Assembly (NCBI RefSeq): GCF_042477335.2 | Contig: NC_091262.1 | Span: 75,243,501 to 75,307,500 of the forward strand | Source: Ovis canadensis | Lineage: Eukaryota > Chordata > Mammalia > Artiodactyla > Bovidae | Direction of reading: 5' to 3' | DNA length: 64,000 nucleotides | Shown here: positions 30,703 to 41,635 of the stretch, piece by piece | Layout: every line of letters begins with the position of its first letter | Position numbering within the stretch: position 1 is the stretch's first letter | Notes under the pieces: model-generated | What the model saw: the letters and a program-made list of their open reading frames with translations, nothing else | Database searches by the model: none | What the model was told of the DNA's origin: nothing | Program-made: the position numbers and the translations under genes

Positions 30703-31769
30703 TGCTCTCCGTAGGAGTTCAGCTCTCCTCTCCTCTCCCAGCCCTCCCTCCCCCAGCCCCTTTGTCGACACTTGATCATTTACATCAAGTTGACATTCGC
30801 AGAGTTTACTCAGGGGTCTGTAATTGTATTCTTTCCCTGGTTCTGCATTACCAACCATGAAAATGGAATCTTATCATCCCTGACCAATTTTTAATGTACA
30901 AAATGATTTGGCTGAGGTTCAAAGGGAGGCACAATTGAAATCAGGTGAATGATACATGTAGTTTTTTCACTTCCTTCGTGCTTAGATTTGATTTTTTTTT
31001 TCGGTCTAGCATAGAAGAAAAAGTAGATTATTTTTGCAAGTTATATAAGTGCATGTGTGTGCTGTGTAGGTAGGAATCACTATACATCCCAAAGCACAGA
31101 TATGTATATGATGGTGTGTTTGCTTATATTAACATCCTCACATTTCACACGTGTGAATCTATTTAGACATAAGTAAACAAATATAATTATATTGTTTGCA
31201 ATTTTATTGATGGCAATCAAATTTGCAATGATCCTTAAAATGTATTCAAAACCCCCAAAGGGCTGGAACAGCCCTGCAGCTAGAGCCCAGGATTAATGGT
31301 TGGAATATTTAAATGAAGCCCTGACACCCTTTTGTTCATTCAGAAAGGAACCCTAGAGAGGAAGTGGGGACTCTGGCCTTGGCCAGAATTGTCTTGGGTC
31401 TCAGATATACTAATGAGTAATATCCTCATGTCCTTTGGCAAATGTCATCCTAAAGGGAGTAGCCAAGAAGCAGAAATGTCTTGCCAAAAAGTGGAGGCGA
31501 TTTACTGTGCACTGGGCTGAGAAATCTCCAGCCTGAGTGCCATTGTCTTCGCTTTCCGAGATGCGACGCATTGCAGCAGGCAAGCCAGTATGCTTGGCTT
31601 GGAAGGGTGAAGGCACTACCCCCCATCCAAGTTCTTGGCCAGAAACTCTCCGGTGTGGAACAAAGAGGCTCCTATTTGACCAGAGCCAGGCCTGGGGCTC
31701 CCTGCGAGTCATGTTGCGCTTTAACTGCCTCTGAAAACCCATGAGTTGGGTTTGTTCCGATTTTATTTT
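30703..31769. other. Unique repeat-free spacer
   Basis: Just over 1 kb with no named repeat. The left half contains the AT-rich candidate block listed separately. The rest (31330-31769) shows nothing recognisable. Confidence 0.45.
30890..31330. promoter_or_regulatory. Candidate AT-rich regulatory block
   Basis: A repeat-free, AT-rich stretch. It holds a GTAAACAAATA word near 31173 (Forkhead-like), TATAATTATATTG near 31181, 'ggattaatgg' near 31290 (a GGATTA bicoid-class homeodomain word) and TATTTAAATGAAG near 31306. It may be a conserved enhancer, but conservation is not testable here. Confidence 0.3.
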
Positions 31770-31900
31770 TTTAAAAGGAAACTAGAGGCTCAGAAAACTT
31801 CTGGAGTGCTCCCAAGATTATACCACGTGCTAAATGGTGGATTCAAGATTCAAATCACCATCAAGCTGGTTCCAAGAGCGGTCTGTAATTATAACACTTC
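31770..31900 (-). repeat. MIR-like relic
   Basis: 'ggaaactagaggctcagaaaac' and 'gtgctaaatggtggattcaagattcaaatc' resemble the reverse MIR core. Confidence 0.5.
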
Positions 31901-32194
31901 GGGCTCCTGGTCAGCAAAAACCCATCTTCTATTCTTGGGCCCCATGGCCTGGTTCATTGGGGGATGTTGCAGTCACATCTGATGTCAGAGTCCTCCAGGA
32001 ATGAAACCAAATCTCTCAGGATGTCCTGGCAGACAAGTTGAGGATATGGGGCCAAATTCCGCAGTCGTTGGGGGTTGTTGTTGACAACTGTACCCGGAAG
32101 GTATCCGTGATTGATAGGACTGATGTTAACTCCTTAGGGTTTTTCTGTATTGTACTATGGGCTCTGTCTCAACTTCTGTCCTGTTGATCATTTT

Positions 32195-32398
32195 ATTTTG
32201 TAATTAGCTGATTTATTTTGGCTGCACTGGGTCTTAGTTGCGTCACGTGGGATATTCTGTCTTCATTGTGGCATGCGGGATCTCCTTCTTCTTTTTAAGT
32301 TGCAACATCTGGGTTCTAGCTCCCTGACCAGAGATTGAGCCTGAGCCCGCTTCACTGGGAGTACAGAGTCTTAGCCCTTGGACCACCTGGGAAGTCTG
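32195..32398 (-). mobile_element. CHR-type SINE
   Basis: In reverse: 'ttttggctgcactgggtcttagttgcg', 'gctccctgaccagagattgagcc' and 'ggaccacctgggaagtc'. An intermediate-length form. Confidence 0.9.
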
Positions 32399-32654
32399 GA
32401 TCATTTTCTTGACAACTCAGATGAGGACATCGAGTTTCTTATCAGATTTGCAGCTGGTACAGAGTGAGGAGGACCTGTTGATGTATTTGTTGCCAGTTCC
32501 GGACTTGAAACGACCCTGCTGCTTAGTCTTGGGTCCATTCTCAAGACGGATCACACACTGCCCAGAAGCTCCTAGCTTTCTGAAACACCTGGCCACAAAG
32601 TCTCACACATCTCAGCAACATCATGAAAACACACTGTTTTCACTAAGGAAAGGA

Positions 32655-32845
32655 TCCGTGATTGATATTAGCCATTATTTACTGAGTCCCTTTTGTGTGC
32701 TGGGTACTTAATAAATGACCCCTCACGTTGACGTCTCTCAATATTTTGTAGTGTTCAAAGAAAGTGAGTCACCTATTTAAAGTCTAGGGAGCTTTGGGGA
32801 AGACAAACCAGGATTGAAACCCAGGCATCTGGGTCCTTTTGCTGG
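32655..32845 (-). repeat. MIR SINE relic
   Basis: 'ttatttactgagtcccttttgtgtgctggg' and, further right, 'gaaaccaggattgaaacccaggcatctgggtcc'-type words match the reverse MIR. The middle is diverged. Confidence 0.6.
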
Positions 32846-33697
32846 GTCATGAGCCCAACTCCAACCCCTTCTCCCTGCTAGGAAGCTGGACTTGAACATA
32901 GGAATTGGCAGGGGTGGGGAGGGAGGGTGGAGAGACTGGATCACAGGAATTTGTAGCTGTCTTGAAGATGGATGCTGGGCTAATAAACCTCTGTATTGCC
33001 TCTGCAGGACCCAAAGTGGGGTCTGCTACAGCAGCTGTGTTCACTCCTGATTACAACCATCCGCAGGTTTGATGAGCTCCTCCTCCTGACCCACTTAGGT
33101 GGGAGACAGTGGGTGGTCATCTCTGTATCACCCAAGACCCCCTTTAGGGCTGGCATGTGTCCGAGGAACTGGACAGAACTCTCCCAGCAGCAGCACTCGA
33201 CACTCCCTTTCAGAATTCTTTTAGATTCCTGGCCTCGCTGCTTCTCCGGCCTTGAAATTGAGGGATGCTGTTGTGGTCATGGGTGGGCTCACAGGGCTTC
33301 CGTTTATGGAAAGGAAATCTTCCTGGTGTCTGGAGAGATGACAGGGACTGAAATGCAAAGGAGATGATTGCTGGTCATGTGATGTGGAAAAGAGCTCCCC
33401 CGGCATTTCCAGAGGTCTTGCTGCTGCCATCCATCCTGTGTCGATGGAGATGTTGCTGGCTGGGGATGAAGCATCATTTCTCTGCAGGCTGTACCAGTTT
33501 TTCTGTCCAAGTAACATACTTGGACTCATGGACACACATGAATGTCACAGGTGTGGCTCTGCTTGCAACAAATTATGGGACCATCAATGAATGAAACAAA
33601 ATTCTGCAATGTACTTTATTTATTTAAAAATAACATGAGTCACTTTAAAGTCTTCATTGACTTGGTGTGCTTTATTTTTTTAAATGGTATGTACCAT
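32846..33697. other. Unique spacer
   Basis: No gene is seen. Near the right edge, 33681-33700 is a hairpin with 9-nt arms (TAAATGGTA / TACCATTTA). Around it, two similar runs of 'ttaaaagtctt' type suggest a local duplication of the SINE tail next door. Confidence 0.45.
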
Positions 33698-33867
33698 TTA
33701 AAAGTCTTTACTGAATTTGTTATAATATTGCTCTATTTTATGTTTTTTTTTTTTGTTTTCTTTTGGCTGTGAGGCATGTGGGAGCTTAGCTCCCTGACCA
33801 GGGATTGAACCCACATCCCTGCGTTGGAAGGTGAAATCTTAACCACTGAATCACCAGGGAAGTCCCA
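33698..33867 (-). mobile_element. tRNA-derived SINE, short CHR/ART2-like form
   Basis: In reverse: tail 'aaagtctttactgaatttgttataatattgctc', poly-T, 'ggctgtgaggcatgtgggagc', B-box complement and head 'caccagggaagtccc'. The distinctive AT-rich 3' part separates it from the other CHR copies here. Confidence 0.88.
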
Positions 33868-34084
33868 TTCTGTGTGCTTTAGTTGTTATTGAAATCACTG
33901 CTGGTAATCCTCTCCATGTCTAAGGAAGAAGACTATGTGTTATTATTTTCACCAACATAAACGTTAAAAGAGAGTATTGGTGTTTACATAAGATTATGCT
34001 AAATTAGGCTTTGGATTTATAGCTATGATTATAGAACTCTACTCAAAGTCCTTTCCTGTCGAAAGTACAAATTCCCTCATGTGT
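33868..34084. other. Unique spacer
   Basis: Nothing recognised. Confidence 0.4.
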
Positions 34085-34430
34085 CAATATTTTTGACATC
34101 TAAGACCTGCTGTGATTTAAACCCACTAGCCTTATCCCTCTTTATCTCCTACTGCACCCCACACACTGGAGAAATTGGGTTCCATCTCTCTCCTCTATGT
34201 GGGACCCATGCTTTTCAAACTCCATCCATGTGCCCAGGCTGTTTCTTCTGCTAGAGACACATCTCTCACTTTAATTGGCTTCAATTCTGTCTATCCTTCA
34301 AAGACCCTCTCAAAAGCTCCCTGCTCCCCGAGCATTTACTGATCTTCCTGATCAAATGGAGTTGTTTTCACTTTGATGTCCCAAAGCACCTTTTCTTTGT
34401 CTCCTACTTGGCACACATCATGTTCTTTTT
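34085..34430 (+). repeat. L2 LINE 3' relic
   Basis: The L2 order: 'tccctctttatctcctactgcaccccacacactgg', 'tgtgcccaggctgtttcttctgctagagac', 'caaagaccctctc' and 'agcaccttttctttgtctcctacttgg'. Confidence 0.7.
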
Positions 34431-34439
34431 AGAGATCCC

Positions 34440-34655
34440 ATCGTTTTTGGAGTCAGAGAGTCCTGCCTCTAATCCTGCCTCTAATCCTGCCTCTATTTCT
34501 TATTAGTCATAGAAGGATAGGTTACTTAACCTCCCAGAGCTGAAGTTTTCTAAACTATAAGATGAAAGAATGAAACCGACTTTACAAGGTTGACCAGATA
34601 ACTGCATGAGATAATCTACATGAAATGTCCAGTGAATTGCCGAGTGGGCAGTATA
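34440..34655 (+). repeat. MIR SINE relic with internal tandem repeat
   Basis: MIR runs from 'tttttggagtcagagagtcctgcc' to 'cagtgaattgccgagtgggcag'. Its centre holds three copies of a 12-bp unit ending CCTCTA (about 34468-34498), a local expansion absent from the MIR consensus. Confidence 0.75.
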
Positions 34656-35526
34656 GATTGTTTATCTTCCTATTGTATTTTTTAAGCACACAATAGCAAC
34701 TGCGGTAAATAAACTCCAAATCTTGGTGGCTCAACACAGTAGAAGGAAAGTCCTATGGTGTGTGTGCCAGGCAGCCTCTCATGTAGTGAGTCAGAGATTT
34801 GGGCTTTTTCCATCTCAGCTCTGCTTCCTCTTGGGGCTCAGCATCCTCTTTATCCAGCCAATGGTGGCAAAATGACTTGGAACTGCAGGTCTTAGTTTAA
34901 GATGGAAGGGGAGAAGAAGGTAGGATTCACAGGACTTTTATATCTCTCTTGCTAATTTTGGTGGCTTTTCTGCTGAGCACTCTGATGCTGTGGGCTGTGA
35001 TTCCAAAGCAATTCCAAACCATCTGTAGAGGTGCGACTGGCCAGTGAATGGCCAACTCAGGGTCATTTTTAGCAGATTCCTCATGGAAAAAGGAGTCTTC
35101 TTGGAACTCACACCTTCTTCTATCTGGCATCTGGGAAGAGAAGAGGAACACTCCCCGGGTGGATGACCTAAGAGGGCTAGAGAGACTAATGAATGACTGT
35201 GACTGTAATAAAGAGCCACCTTGAGATGAACTGGTTGCCTGATTGGGTGAGAGATCCATTCACTCATCAAATACTTCCTGGTGCTTCCTTTGTGCCAGGC
35301 ACTGTCCTAGGCTCCTGGCATACTTTCAACCCACAAAATACCTTCAAATCCTCCCCATCATGGGGTGCGGACTCTCAGTGGCTGAATGATGCTGAGATCT
35401 GGGCTGTAGCTTCATTTCTGTTGGGCTTCCTCTGCCATGTCAGAAGATGTGGTTCCTCATGTGTTTGGATGGGCTCCACTGGATGGAGTCTAGAAGGATA
35501 GATGGTGAGAAAATGTTGACTTTGGT
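34656..35526. other. Mostly unique spacer with weak repeat traces
   Basis: 34690-34915 ('aaactccaaatcttggtggctcaacacag') and 35255-35320 ('cattcactcatcaaatacttcctggtgcttcctttgtgccaggcactg') resemble ancient dispersed repeats. No gene is seen. Confidence 0.45.
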
Positions 35527-37166
35527 ATGGACTCACAGAAGTAGAAGATATTAAGAGGAGGTGGCAAGAATACACAGAAGAACTATACAAAAAAAGATTT
35601 TAATGACCCAGATAATCACAATGGTGTGATCACTCACCTAAAGCCAAACATTGCGGAGAGCAAAGTCAAGTGGGCCATAGGAAGCATCACTATGAACAAA
35701 GCTAGTAGAGGTGATGGCATTCCAGCTGCACTCTTTCAAATCCTAAAAGATGATGCTGTGAGAGTGCTGCACTCAATATGCCAGCAAATTTGGAAAACTC
35801 AGCAGTGGCCACAGGACTGGAAAAGATCAGTTTTCATTCCAATCCCAAAGAAAGACAATGCCAAACAATGTTCAAACTATTGCACATTTGCACTCATTTC
35901 ACATGCCAGCAAAGTAATGCTGAAAATCCCCCAAGCTAGGCTTCAACAGTTTGCGAATTGAGAACCTTCAGATGTGCAAGCTGGATTTAGAAAAGGCAGA
36001 GGAACCAGAGATCAAATTGCCAACATCTGCTGGATCATAGATAAAGCAAGAGAATTCTAGAAAAAAACACCTATTTCTGCTCCATTGACTATGCTGAAGC
36101 CTTTGATTGTGTGGATTACAACAAACTGTGGAAAATTCTTCAAGAGATGTAGTATCAGACCACCTTACCTGCATCCTGAGAAATCTGTATGCTGGTCAAG
36201 AAGCAACAGTTAGAACTGGACATGGACCAATGGACTGGTTAGAAATTAGGAAAGCAGTATGTCAAGGCTGTATATTGTCACCCTGCTTATTTAACTTATA
36301 TTCAGAGTATATAATGAGAAATGCTGGGCTGGATGAAGCACAAGCTGGAATCAAGACTGCTGGGAGAAATATCAATAACCTCAGATATACAAATAACACC
36401 ACCTTTATGGCAGAAAGCAAAGAGGAACTAAAACCCCTCTTGATGTAGATGGAAGAGGAGAATAAAAAAGCTGGCTTAAAACTCAACATTCAAAAATGAA
36501 GATCATGGCATCCAGTCCTATCACTTCATGGTAAATAATGGGGAAACAATGGAAACAGCGTCAGACTTTATTTTCTTGGGCTCCAAAATCATTGTAGATG
36601 GTGACTACAGCCATGAAATTAAGACACTTGCTTCCTGGAAGAAAAGCTATGACCAACCTAGACAGCATATTAAAAAGGAGAGACATTACTCTGCCGACAA
36701 AAGTCCGTCTAGTCTAAACTATGGTTTTTCCAGTAGTCATGTATGGATGTGAGAGCTGGTCCATAAAAAAGGCTTTCTTTGAGCACCAAAGAATTGATGC
36801 TTTTGAACTGTGGTGTTGGAGAAAACTCTCGAGAGTCCCTTGGACAGCAAGGAGATCAAACCAGTCCATCCTAAAGGAAATCAGTCCTGAATATTCATTC
36901 GAAGGACTGGTGCTGAAGCTGAAGCTCCAATACTTTGGCCACCTGAGGCTAAGAGCCAGTTCATTAGAAAAGACCCTGATGCTGAGAAAGATTGAAGGCA
37001 GAAGGAGAAAGGGATGACAGAGGATGAGATGGTTGGATGACCTCACCAACTCAATGGATATGAGTTTGAGTAAGCTCCAGGAGTTGGTGAAGGACAGTGA
37101 AGCCTGGCGTGCTGCAGTCCATGGAGTCGCAAAGAGTCGGAATGAGTGACTGAACAATAACAACAA
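35527..37166 (+). mobile_element. BovB LINE, longest copy (~1.64 kb)
   Basis: It extends from the region just upstream of RT ('gaagtagaagatattaagagg') through the whole RT C-terminus to a 3' end with CAATAACAACAATG. It is about half of a full BovB; the endonuclease half is missing. No clear TSD is found. Confidence 0.97.
35600..37015 (+). pseudogene. BovB reverse transcriptase remnant, inactive
   Basis: RT text is readable in pieces: SIC-QQIWKTQQWPQDWKRS (35626-35961), then a TGA where an Arg codon is expected (35959-35961), a TAG in 'gagaattctagaaaaa' near 36057, and TAG near 36447. The catalytic YADD is changed to YTNN ('agatatacaaataacacc', about 36383-36400), so both metal-binding aspartates are lost. 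A 9-nt insertion adds residues in KKAFFEHQR near 36771. Confidence 0.9.
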
Positions 37167-37261
37167 TGTTCTTGCCCCTGCCTCCAGGGATCTTATTTTT
37201 CAGTAGCGATAAATAAGGAGCCATGCCTTTGGGGGGCATTTTTTTGTGGGTAGTAGGGAAT

Positions 37262-37400
37262 GCACTGAACTAGAAGGCAGAGGACTAAGGTCTGGTCTGG
37301 TGCCCCGACTCATTGTCTAGCTGTCTTTGGTTCTCAATTTCCCCACCTGAAAAATCATAGAGATGCTGAGTCTAGCCTTCTCTTCTGGTTCTTTCATCCT
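37262..37400 (+). repeat. MIR SINE relic
   Basis: 'gtctggtgccccgactcattgtctagctg', 'ggttctcaatttccccacctgaaaaatcatagagatgctg' follow MIR. Confidence 0.65.
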
Positions 37401-37879
37401 CTCTGACGTCATCATCCTCAAAGGCAGACATCATTTGGATCAAGGTCCATAGGAATGATGGGCACCTGTGAGCTCAGCTGGATGAGGGCAAGTGGGAGAG
37501 GTCAAGTGGCAAAGCACTGAGGTTATAGAAGCCACCTCTGCCCCAGACTGTCCCTGTAGGTGGCCCTACTCCATCCCAGGGCACGGACAGAAACATCAGA
37601 CTCAGCTTTGGTCTAAAGCTGGGCGGGGGGGGGGGGGGGGGGCGGCCTGGTCTTGTGCTTCAGAGCCACTGCGACTATATGATTCCATACCCACTGCCAC
37701 TCTGAAACCTGTCAAGGAAACTTGTGGATGGGAGTGGGGGATATATCGGGGATAGGAGCAGAGGGATGAAGGCTGGAAAGGTGGTGGGTCTCACATATGG
37801 GGCCGAGTGTGGGCTTTATTTTGTAAACTAATGGATCCCACCCCAAATCCTGGGACAGCATCAGATGGAATGTTTTCTC
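37401..37879. other. Unique spacer with G homopolymer
   Basis: No gene is seen. It contains the 18-G run at 37625-37642. Confidence 0.5.
37625..37642 (+). repeat. Poly-G run of 18
   Basis: An uninterrupted run of G within GC-rich context, capable of G-quadruplex formation. Length may be unreliable because homopolymers are hard to sequence. Confidence 0.9.
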
Positions 37880-38060
37880 TCCATGGGAGCTGGCAACTGC
37901 GGTTGAAATTCTGACTCTGTCACTCACTCAGGTGACCCACTCAGGTGGGTCACCTCGCTTTGTGAGCCTCAATTTTCTCAACACTAAAATGGGGATGAGG
38001 CACGCAACTCATGGGGTTACTGTAAGATTTAAATGAACGCATAAGTGTGCAGTTGCTTAC
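37880..38060 (+). repeat. MIR SINE relic with internal hairpin
   Basis: 'gcggttgaaattctgactctgtcactcac', 'gtgagcctcaattttctcaacactaaaatggggatgagg' and 'gggttactgtaagatttaaatgaacgcataag' follow MIR. At 37930-37955 an inserted duplication forms an 11-nt-arm hairpin. Confidence 0.82.
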
Positions 38061-38323
38061 AAGGACAATTCCTTGTCCCTGGGAAGAAAGGATGAAGCAG
38101 GTGACCCCTGAGGTTCCTTCTGACCCTGAAATCTCATGTTCAGAAGGAGAGGGCAAGGCATACCCAGCTCAGTATGATACAGACAGCTTGACTCTATGAG
38201 CAGTTCTGGACGTTGGGGTCATACATTATTTTTGACATCATAAGGTATTTGCAGAAAATTCAAGAATAATGCCTCAGTGTTTAAGGAAAAAAAAAGGCTA
38301 AGCAGAGTTTCAATTAACTTCAT

Positions 38324-38463
38324 TTTGTTTTATTTAACTTTTCTTCTCTCTCTCTTTTAGCCATGCTGCGTGTGGGATTTCAGTTCCCCAACTGGGGGTC
38401 TAACTTGTGTCATCTGCAGCAGAAGTGCAGAGTCCTGACCAATGGACCACCAGGGAATTCCCT
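38324..38463 (-). mobile_element. CHR-type SINE, short form
   Basis: In reverse: 'tttgttttatttaacttttcttc', 'agccatgctgcgtgtggg' and head 'ggaccaccagggaattccc'. Confidence 0.88.
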
Positions 38464-38600
38464 CATCTCATCTTTGACGATGCCGCTCCCTCTGTCAAAC
38501 CTGGGAAGAGAAACCTAGACCTCGAGGGCTTGGCAGGGGACAGGAAAGCCCAACTGTGAGTTCTTTGGGCCTCATTTCCTGTAAAACGTTTCTGCATCAT

Positions 38601-40054
38601 CAGTTCAGTTCAGTACCTCAATCGTGTCTGACTCTGTGCGACCACCTTGGACTGCAGCATTCCAGGCTTCCCTGTCCATCACCAACTCCTGGAGCCTGCT
38701 CAAACTCATGTCCATTGAGTCAGTGATCCCATCCAACCATATCATCCTCTGTTGTCCCCTTCTCCTCCTGCCTTCAATCTTTCCCAGCATCAGGGTCTGT
38801 TCAAATGAGTCAGTTCCTCACATCAGGTGGCCAAAGTATTGGAGTTTCCGCTTCAGCATCAGTCCTTCCAATGAACATTTAGGACTGATTTTCTTTAGGA
38901 TGGACTGGTTGGATCTCCTTGCAGTCCAAGGGACTCTCAAGAGTCTTCTCCAACACCACAGTTCAAAAGCATCAGTTCTTTAGTGCTCAGCTTTCTTTAT
39001 GGTCCGACTCTCACATCCATACATGACTATCAGAAAAACCATAGCTTTGACTAGACAGACCTTCGTTGGCAAAGTAATGTCTCTGCTTTTTAATATGCTG
39101 TCTAGGTTGGTTATAGCTTTTCCTCCAAGGAGCAAGTGTCTTTTAATTTCATGGCTGCAATCACCATCTGCAGTGATTCTGGAGCCCAAGAAGATAAAGT
39201 CTGTCTTTGTTTCCATTGTTTCCCCATCTCTTTGCCACGAAGTGATGAGACCGGATGCCATGATCTTAGTTTTTTGAATGTTGAATTTTAAGCCAACTTT
39301 TGCACTCTCCTCTTTCACTTTCATCAAGAGGCCCTTTAGCTCCTCTTCACTTTCTGCCATAAGGGTGGCGTCATCTGCATATCTGAGGTTATTGATTGAT
39401 ATTTCTCCCGGCAATCTTGATTCCAGCTTTTGCTTCATCCAGTCCAGCATTTCTCATGATGTACTCTGCATAGAAGTTAAATAAGCAGGGTGACAATATC
39501 CAGCCTTGATGTACTCCTTTCCCAGTTTGGAACCAGCCTGTTGTTCCATGTGCAGTTCTAACTGTTGCTTCTTGACCTGCATACAGCTTTCTCAGGAGGC
39601 AAGTAAGATGGTCTGGTATTCCCATCTCTTTAAGAATTTTCCACAGTTTGTTGTGATCTGCACAAAGACTTAGTAATATTCAATAAAGAAGAAGTAGATT
39701 TTTTCTGTAACTCTCTTGTTTTTTCTATGATTCAACGGATATTGGCTATTTGATCTCTGGTTCCTCTGCCTTTTCTAAATCCAGCTTGAACATCTGGAAG
39801 TTCATGGTTCACGTACTGTTGAAGCCTGGCTTGGAAAACTTTGAGCATTACTTTGCTAGTGTGTGAGATGTGTGCAATTGTGTGGTAGTTTGAGAACTCT
39901 TTAACATTGCCTTTCTTTGGGATTGGAAAGAAAACTGACCTTTTCCAGTCCTGTGGCCACTGCTGAGTTTTCCAAATTCGCTGGGATATTGAGTGCAGCA
40001 CTTTCACAGCATCATTTTTAGGATTTGAAGTAGCTCAACTGGAATTCCATCACC
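38601..40054 (-). mobile_element. BovB LINE (~1.45 kb) with 10-bp TSD
   Basis: The 3' end is at the left (CAGTTCAGTTCAGTACC) and the 5' truncation is near 'caactggaattccatcacc'. Flanks TCTGCATCAT at 38591-38600 and 40055-40064 are an exact TSD, fixing both ends of the insertion. Confidence 0.97.
38605..40007 (-). pseudogene. BovB reverse transcriptase remnant, frameshifted
   Basis: The catalytic YADDATLMAES is intact in the 38980-39450 piece. The frame is broken by a 4-bp tandem duplication at 39391-39400 (ATTGATTGAT on the plus strand) and by a CAA-to-TAA change just after KKAEH (about 38980-38982). There is more damage near 39640-39740. The N-terminal RT piece (39732-40007) keeps RIWKTQQWPQDWKRSVF. 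Confidence 0.9.
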
Positions 40055-40064
40055 TCTGCATCAT

Positions 40065-40429
40065 GGAGTGTTTTTGGCTGCCCCAGAAGAGGCAGGGTGA
40101 TTGGGGTGCCTGATTGCTCTCTTGTTTGCCCTGTAAAACCGTGTACATATCTCTTAAAAAAAAAAAATCTGAGCTGTGCTATGCTGCCAATTTAATCATT
40201 CCTGATTGATTGAGTCTTTGGCATAAGAGAACTCTTAGATCTCCCCTGCATGGAGACTGTGAATATAGTTGACCTTTCAACCTGTGTTTATTTTATTTAT
40301 TTTTTTGATTTCAGCTTGTTCTTGCTTTTGACAGACAGATGCCCTAATACTTTGAATCTCTAGGAGAAGGGATTTGGTGATGTTTTAAAACCTATGGCTT
40401 TATTCCCCAGCACGGATGCCTAGGGATGG
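40065..40429. other. Unique spacer
   Basis: Nothing recognised. An A run lies at about 40157-40168. Confidence 0.4.
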
Positions 40430-40990
40430 AGCATGGTCACTTCTGAACACTTCCCGTTAGCATCCCCAGATAACCTCCAGCCCTGGAACCACGCTTAATT
40501 GAAGATGGCAAATAAACATTGCCCAGCCAGAGTTCCCGTGCCCGGCAGTTATAGGACTCATTAAAAGGAAAAATGACCAGCCTCCTGACCGTCCACACGG
40601 GCCTTTCCGTGTGTAATGTGGGATGCTGTGTTTAGAGTTGCATTAATTTTTTATCATTCCTTAGTAACTAACATTGTATTTCTGCTGATAAACCCCATCA
40701 ATATGGTGATTTGATTAGCAAAACATAAAACTACTCATTAAACTCCAATTATGTTGCTCAGGTGTAATTTGATTTTGATTGGGTGGAAAAATGCTGTTGT
40801 GTTGTCTTTTTTTTTCCTAGTCCCCCTTTTAAAATATCCAGTTAAGTGCTACATTAACAATGCTACATTTACAATGCTGGTGATGATGCAGGGTTTATTT
40901 AGCAAAGGCCGTTGCCTCTCATGTTTACTGAGAACTCAATGGCCTTTAGGCGCCAAGAGTGGGGATGACATTTATGGAATCTAATAGTCA
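40430..40990. promoter_or_regulatory. Candidate conserved regulatory block
   Basis: About 560 bp are repeat-free beside a dead BovB. Words include 'ggcaaataaacattgcc' near 40506, 'tagagttgcattaatttttta' near 40634, 'tggtgatttgattagc' near 40703, 'actactcattaaactccaattatg' near 40730 and TTTGATTTTGATTGG near 40769. The spacing of TAAT and TTGATT (TCF- or homeodomain-like) words resembles known developmental enhancers. Conservation must be tested. Confidence 0.38.
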
Positions 40991-41635
40991 GAAACCGCCA
41001 GATAATCCTCCTTCCCATTCCTGGTGGGAGGCCTTTTGGCAGGGATGGTCATCTTTAAGGGGTCCACACAGCATAAACAGTCCCGATACTTTTCTGTGCT
41101 AAACGAATGGAAGTGAGTTTTCAAGGATGACCAGACAGGCTGTGGGTGCCGGAGCTGCATTTTAAAACTTGACTTTGCATTTATCTCCTGTGTATACTCT
41201 CTCTTCCCCAACCTTCCCACAGAAAAAAATCTGATCTGGTAAAAATAAACAAGAGTCTCTCTGTATGCTTCTCTAGATCTGGGAAGATACTGGTTTATTT
41301 AGATGTCAGAGTTGGCTCCAAGAAAAGATGGATTTGGTCTGACAGATCAAAAGTTAATTTGAATGTTCAAACTATGATGTCAACGTTCAACTAGTATGGG
41401 TCTGCAGGGAATGGAAGGAATGTTCTTTTAATGAACTGATTCTTTCCATAGAGATTCATAGGACATTTATGACCAGTCAGACACTTGTTGGACCATGGAT
41501 GTGGGGCAGCTGAGCGATGACCCTATATCTCATGGAACATGCATTCCAGTGGAGAGGAGTTCCTGATGGAACCCTCGTCAGCTTCCCATTATACCTGGAA
41601 TTCAAGCCAAGATCCTCCCCATGGGCTTTGAGGCC
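40991..41635. other. Unique spacer
   Basis: No named repeat or gene; moderately AT-rich. Confidence 0.45.

Noticed and set aside
33020..33600. Possible exon in unique sequence
   Set aside because: Several medium frames exist on both strands, but no consistent splice sites, frame bias or recognisable protein text.
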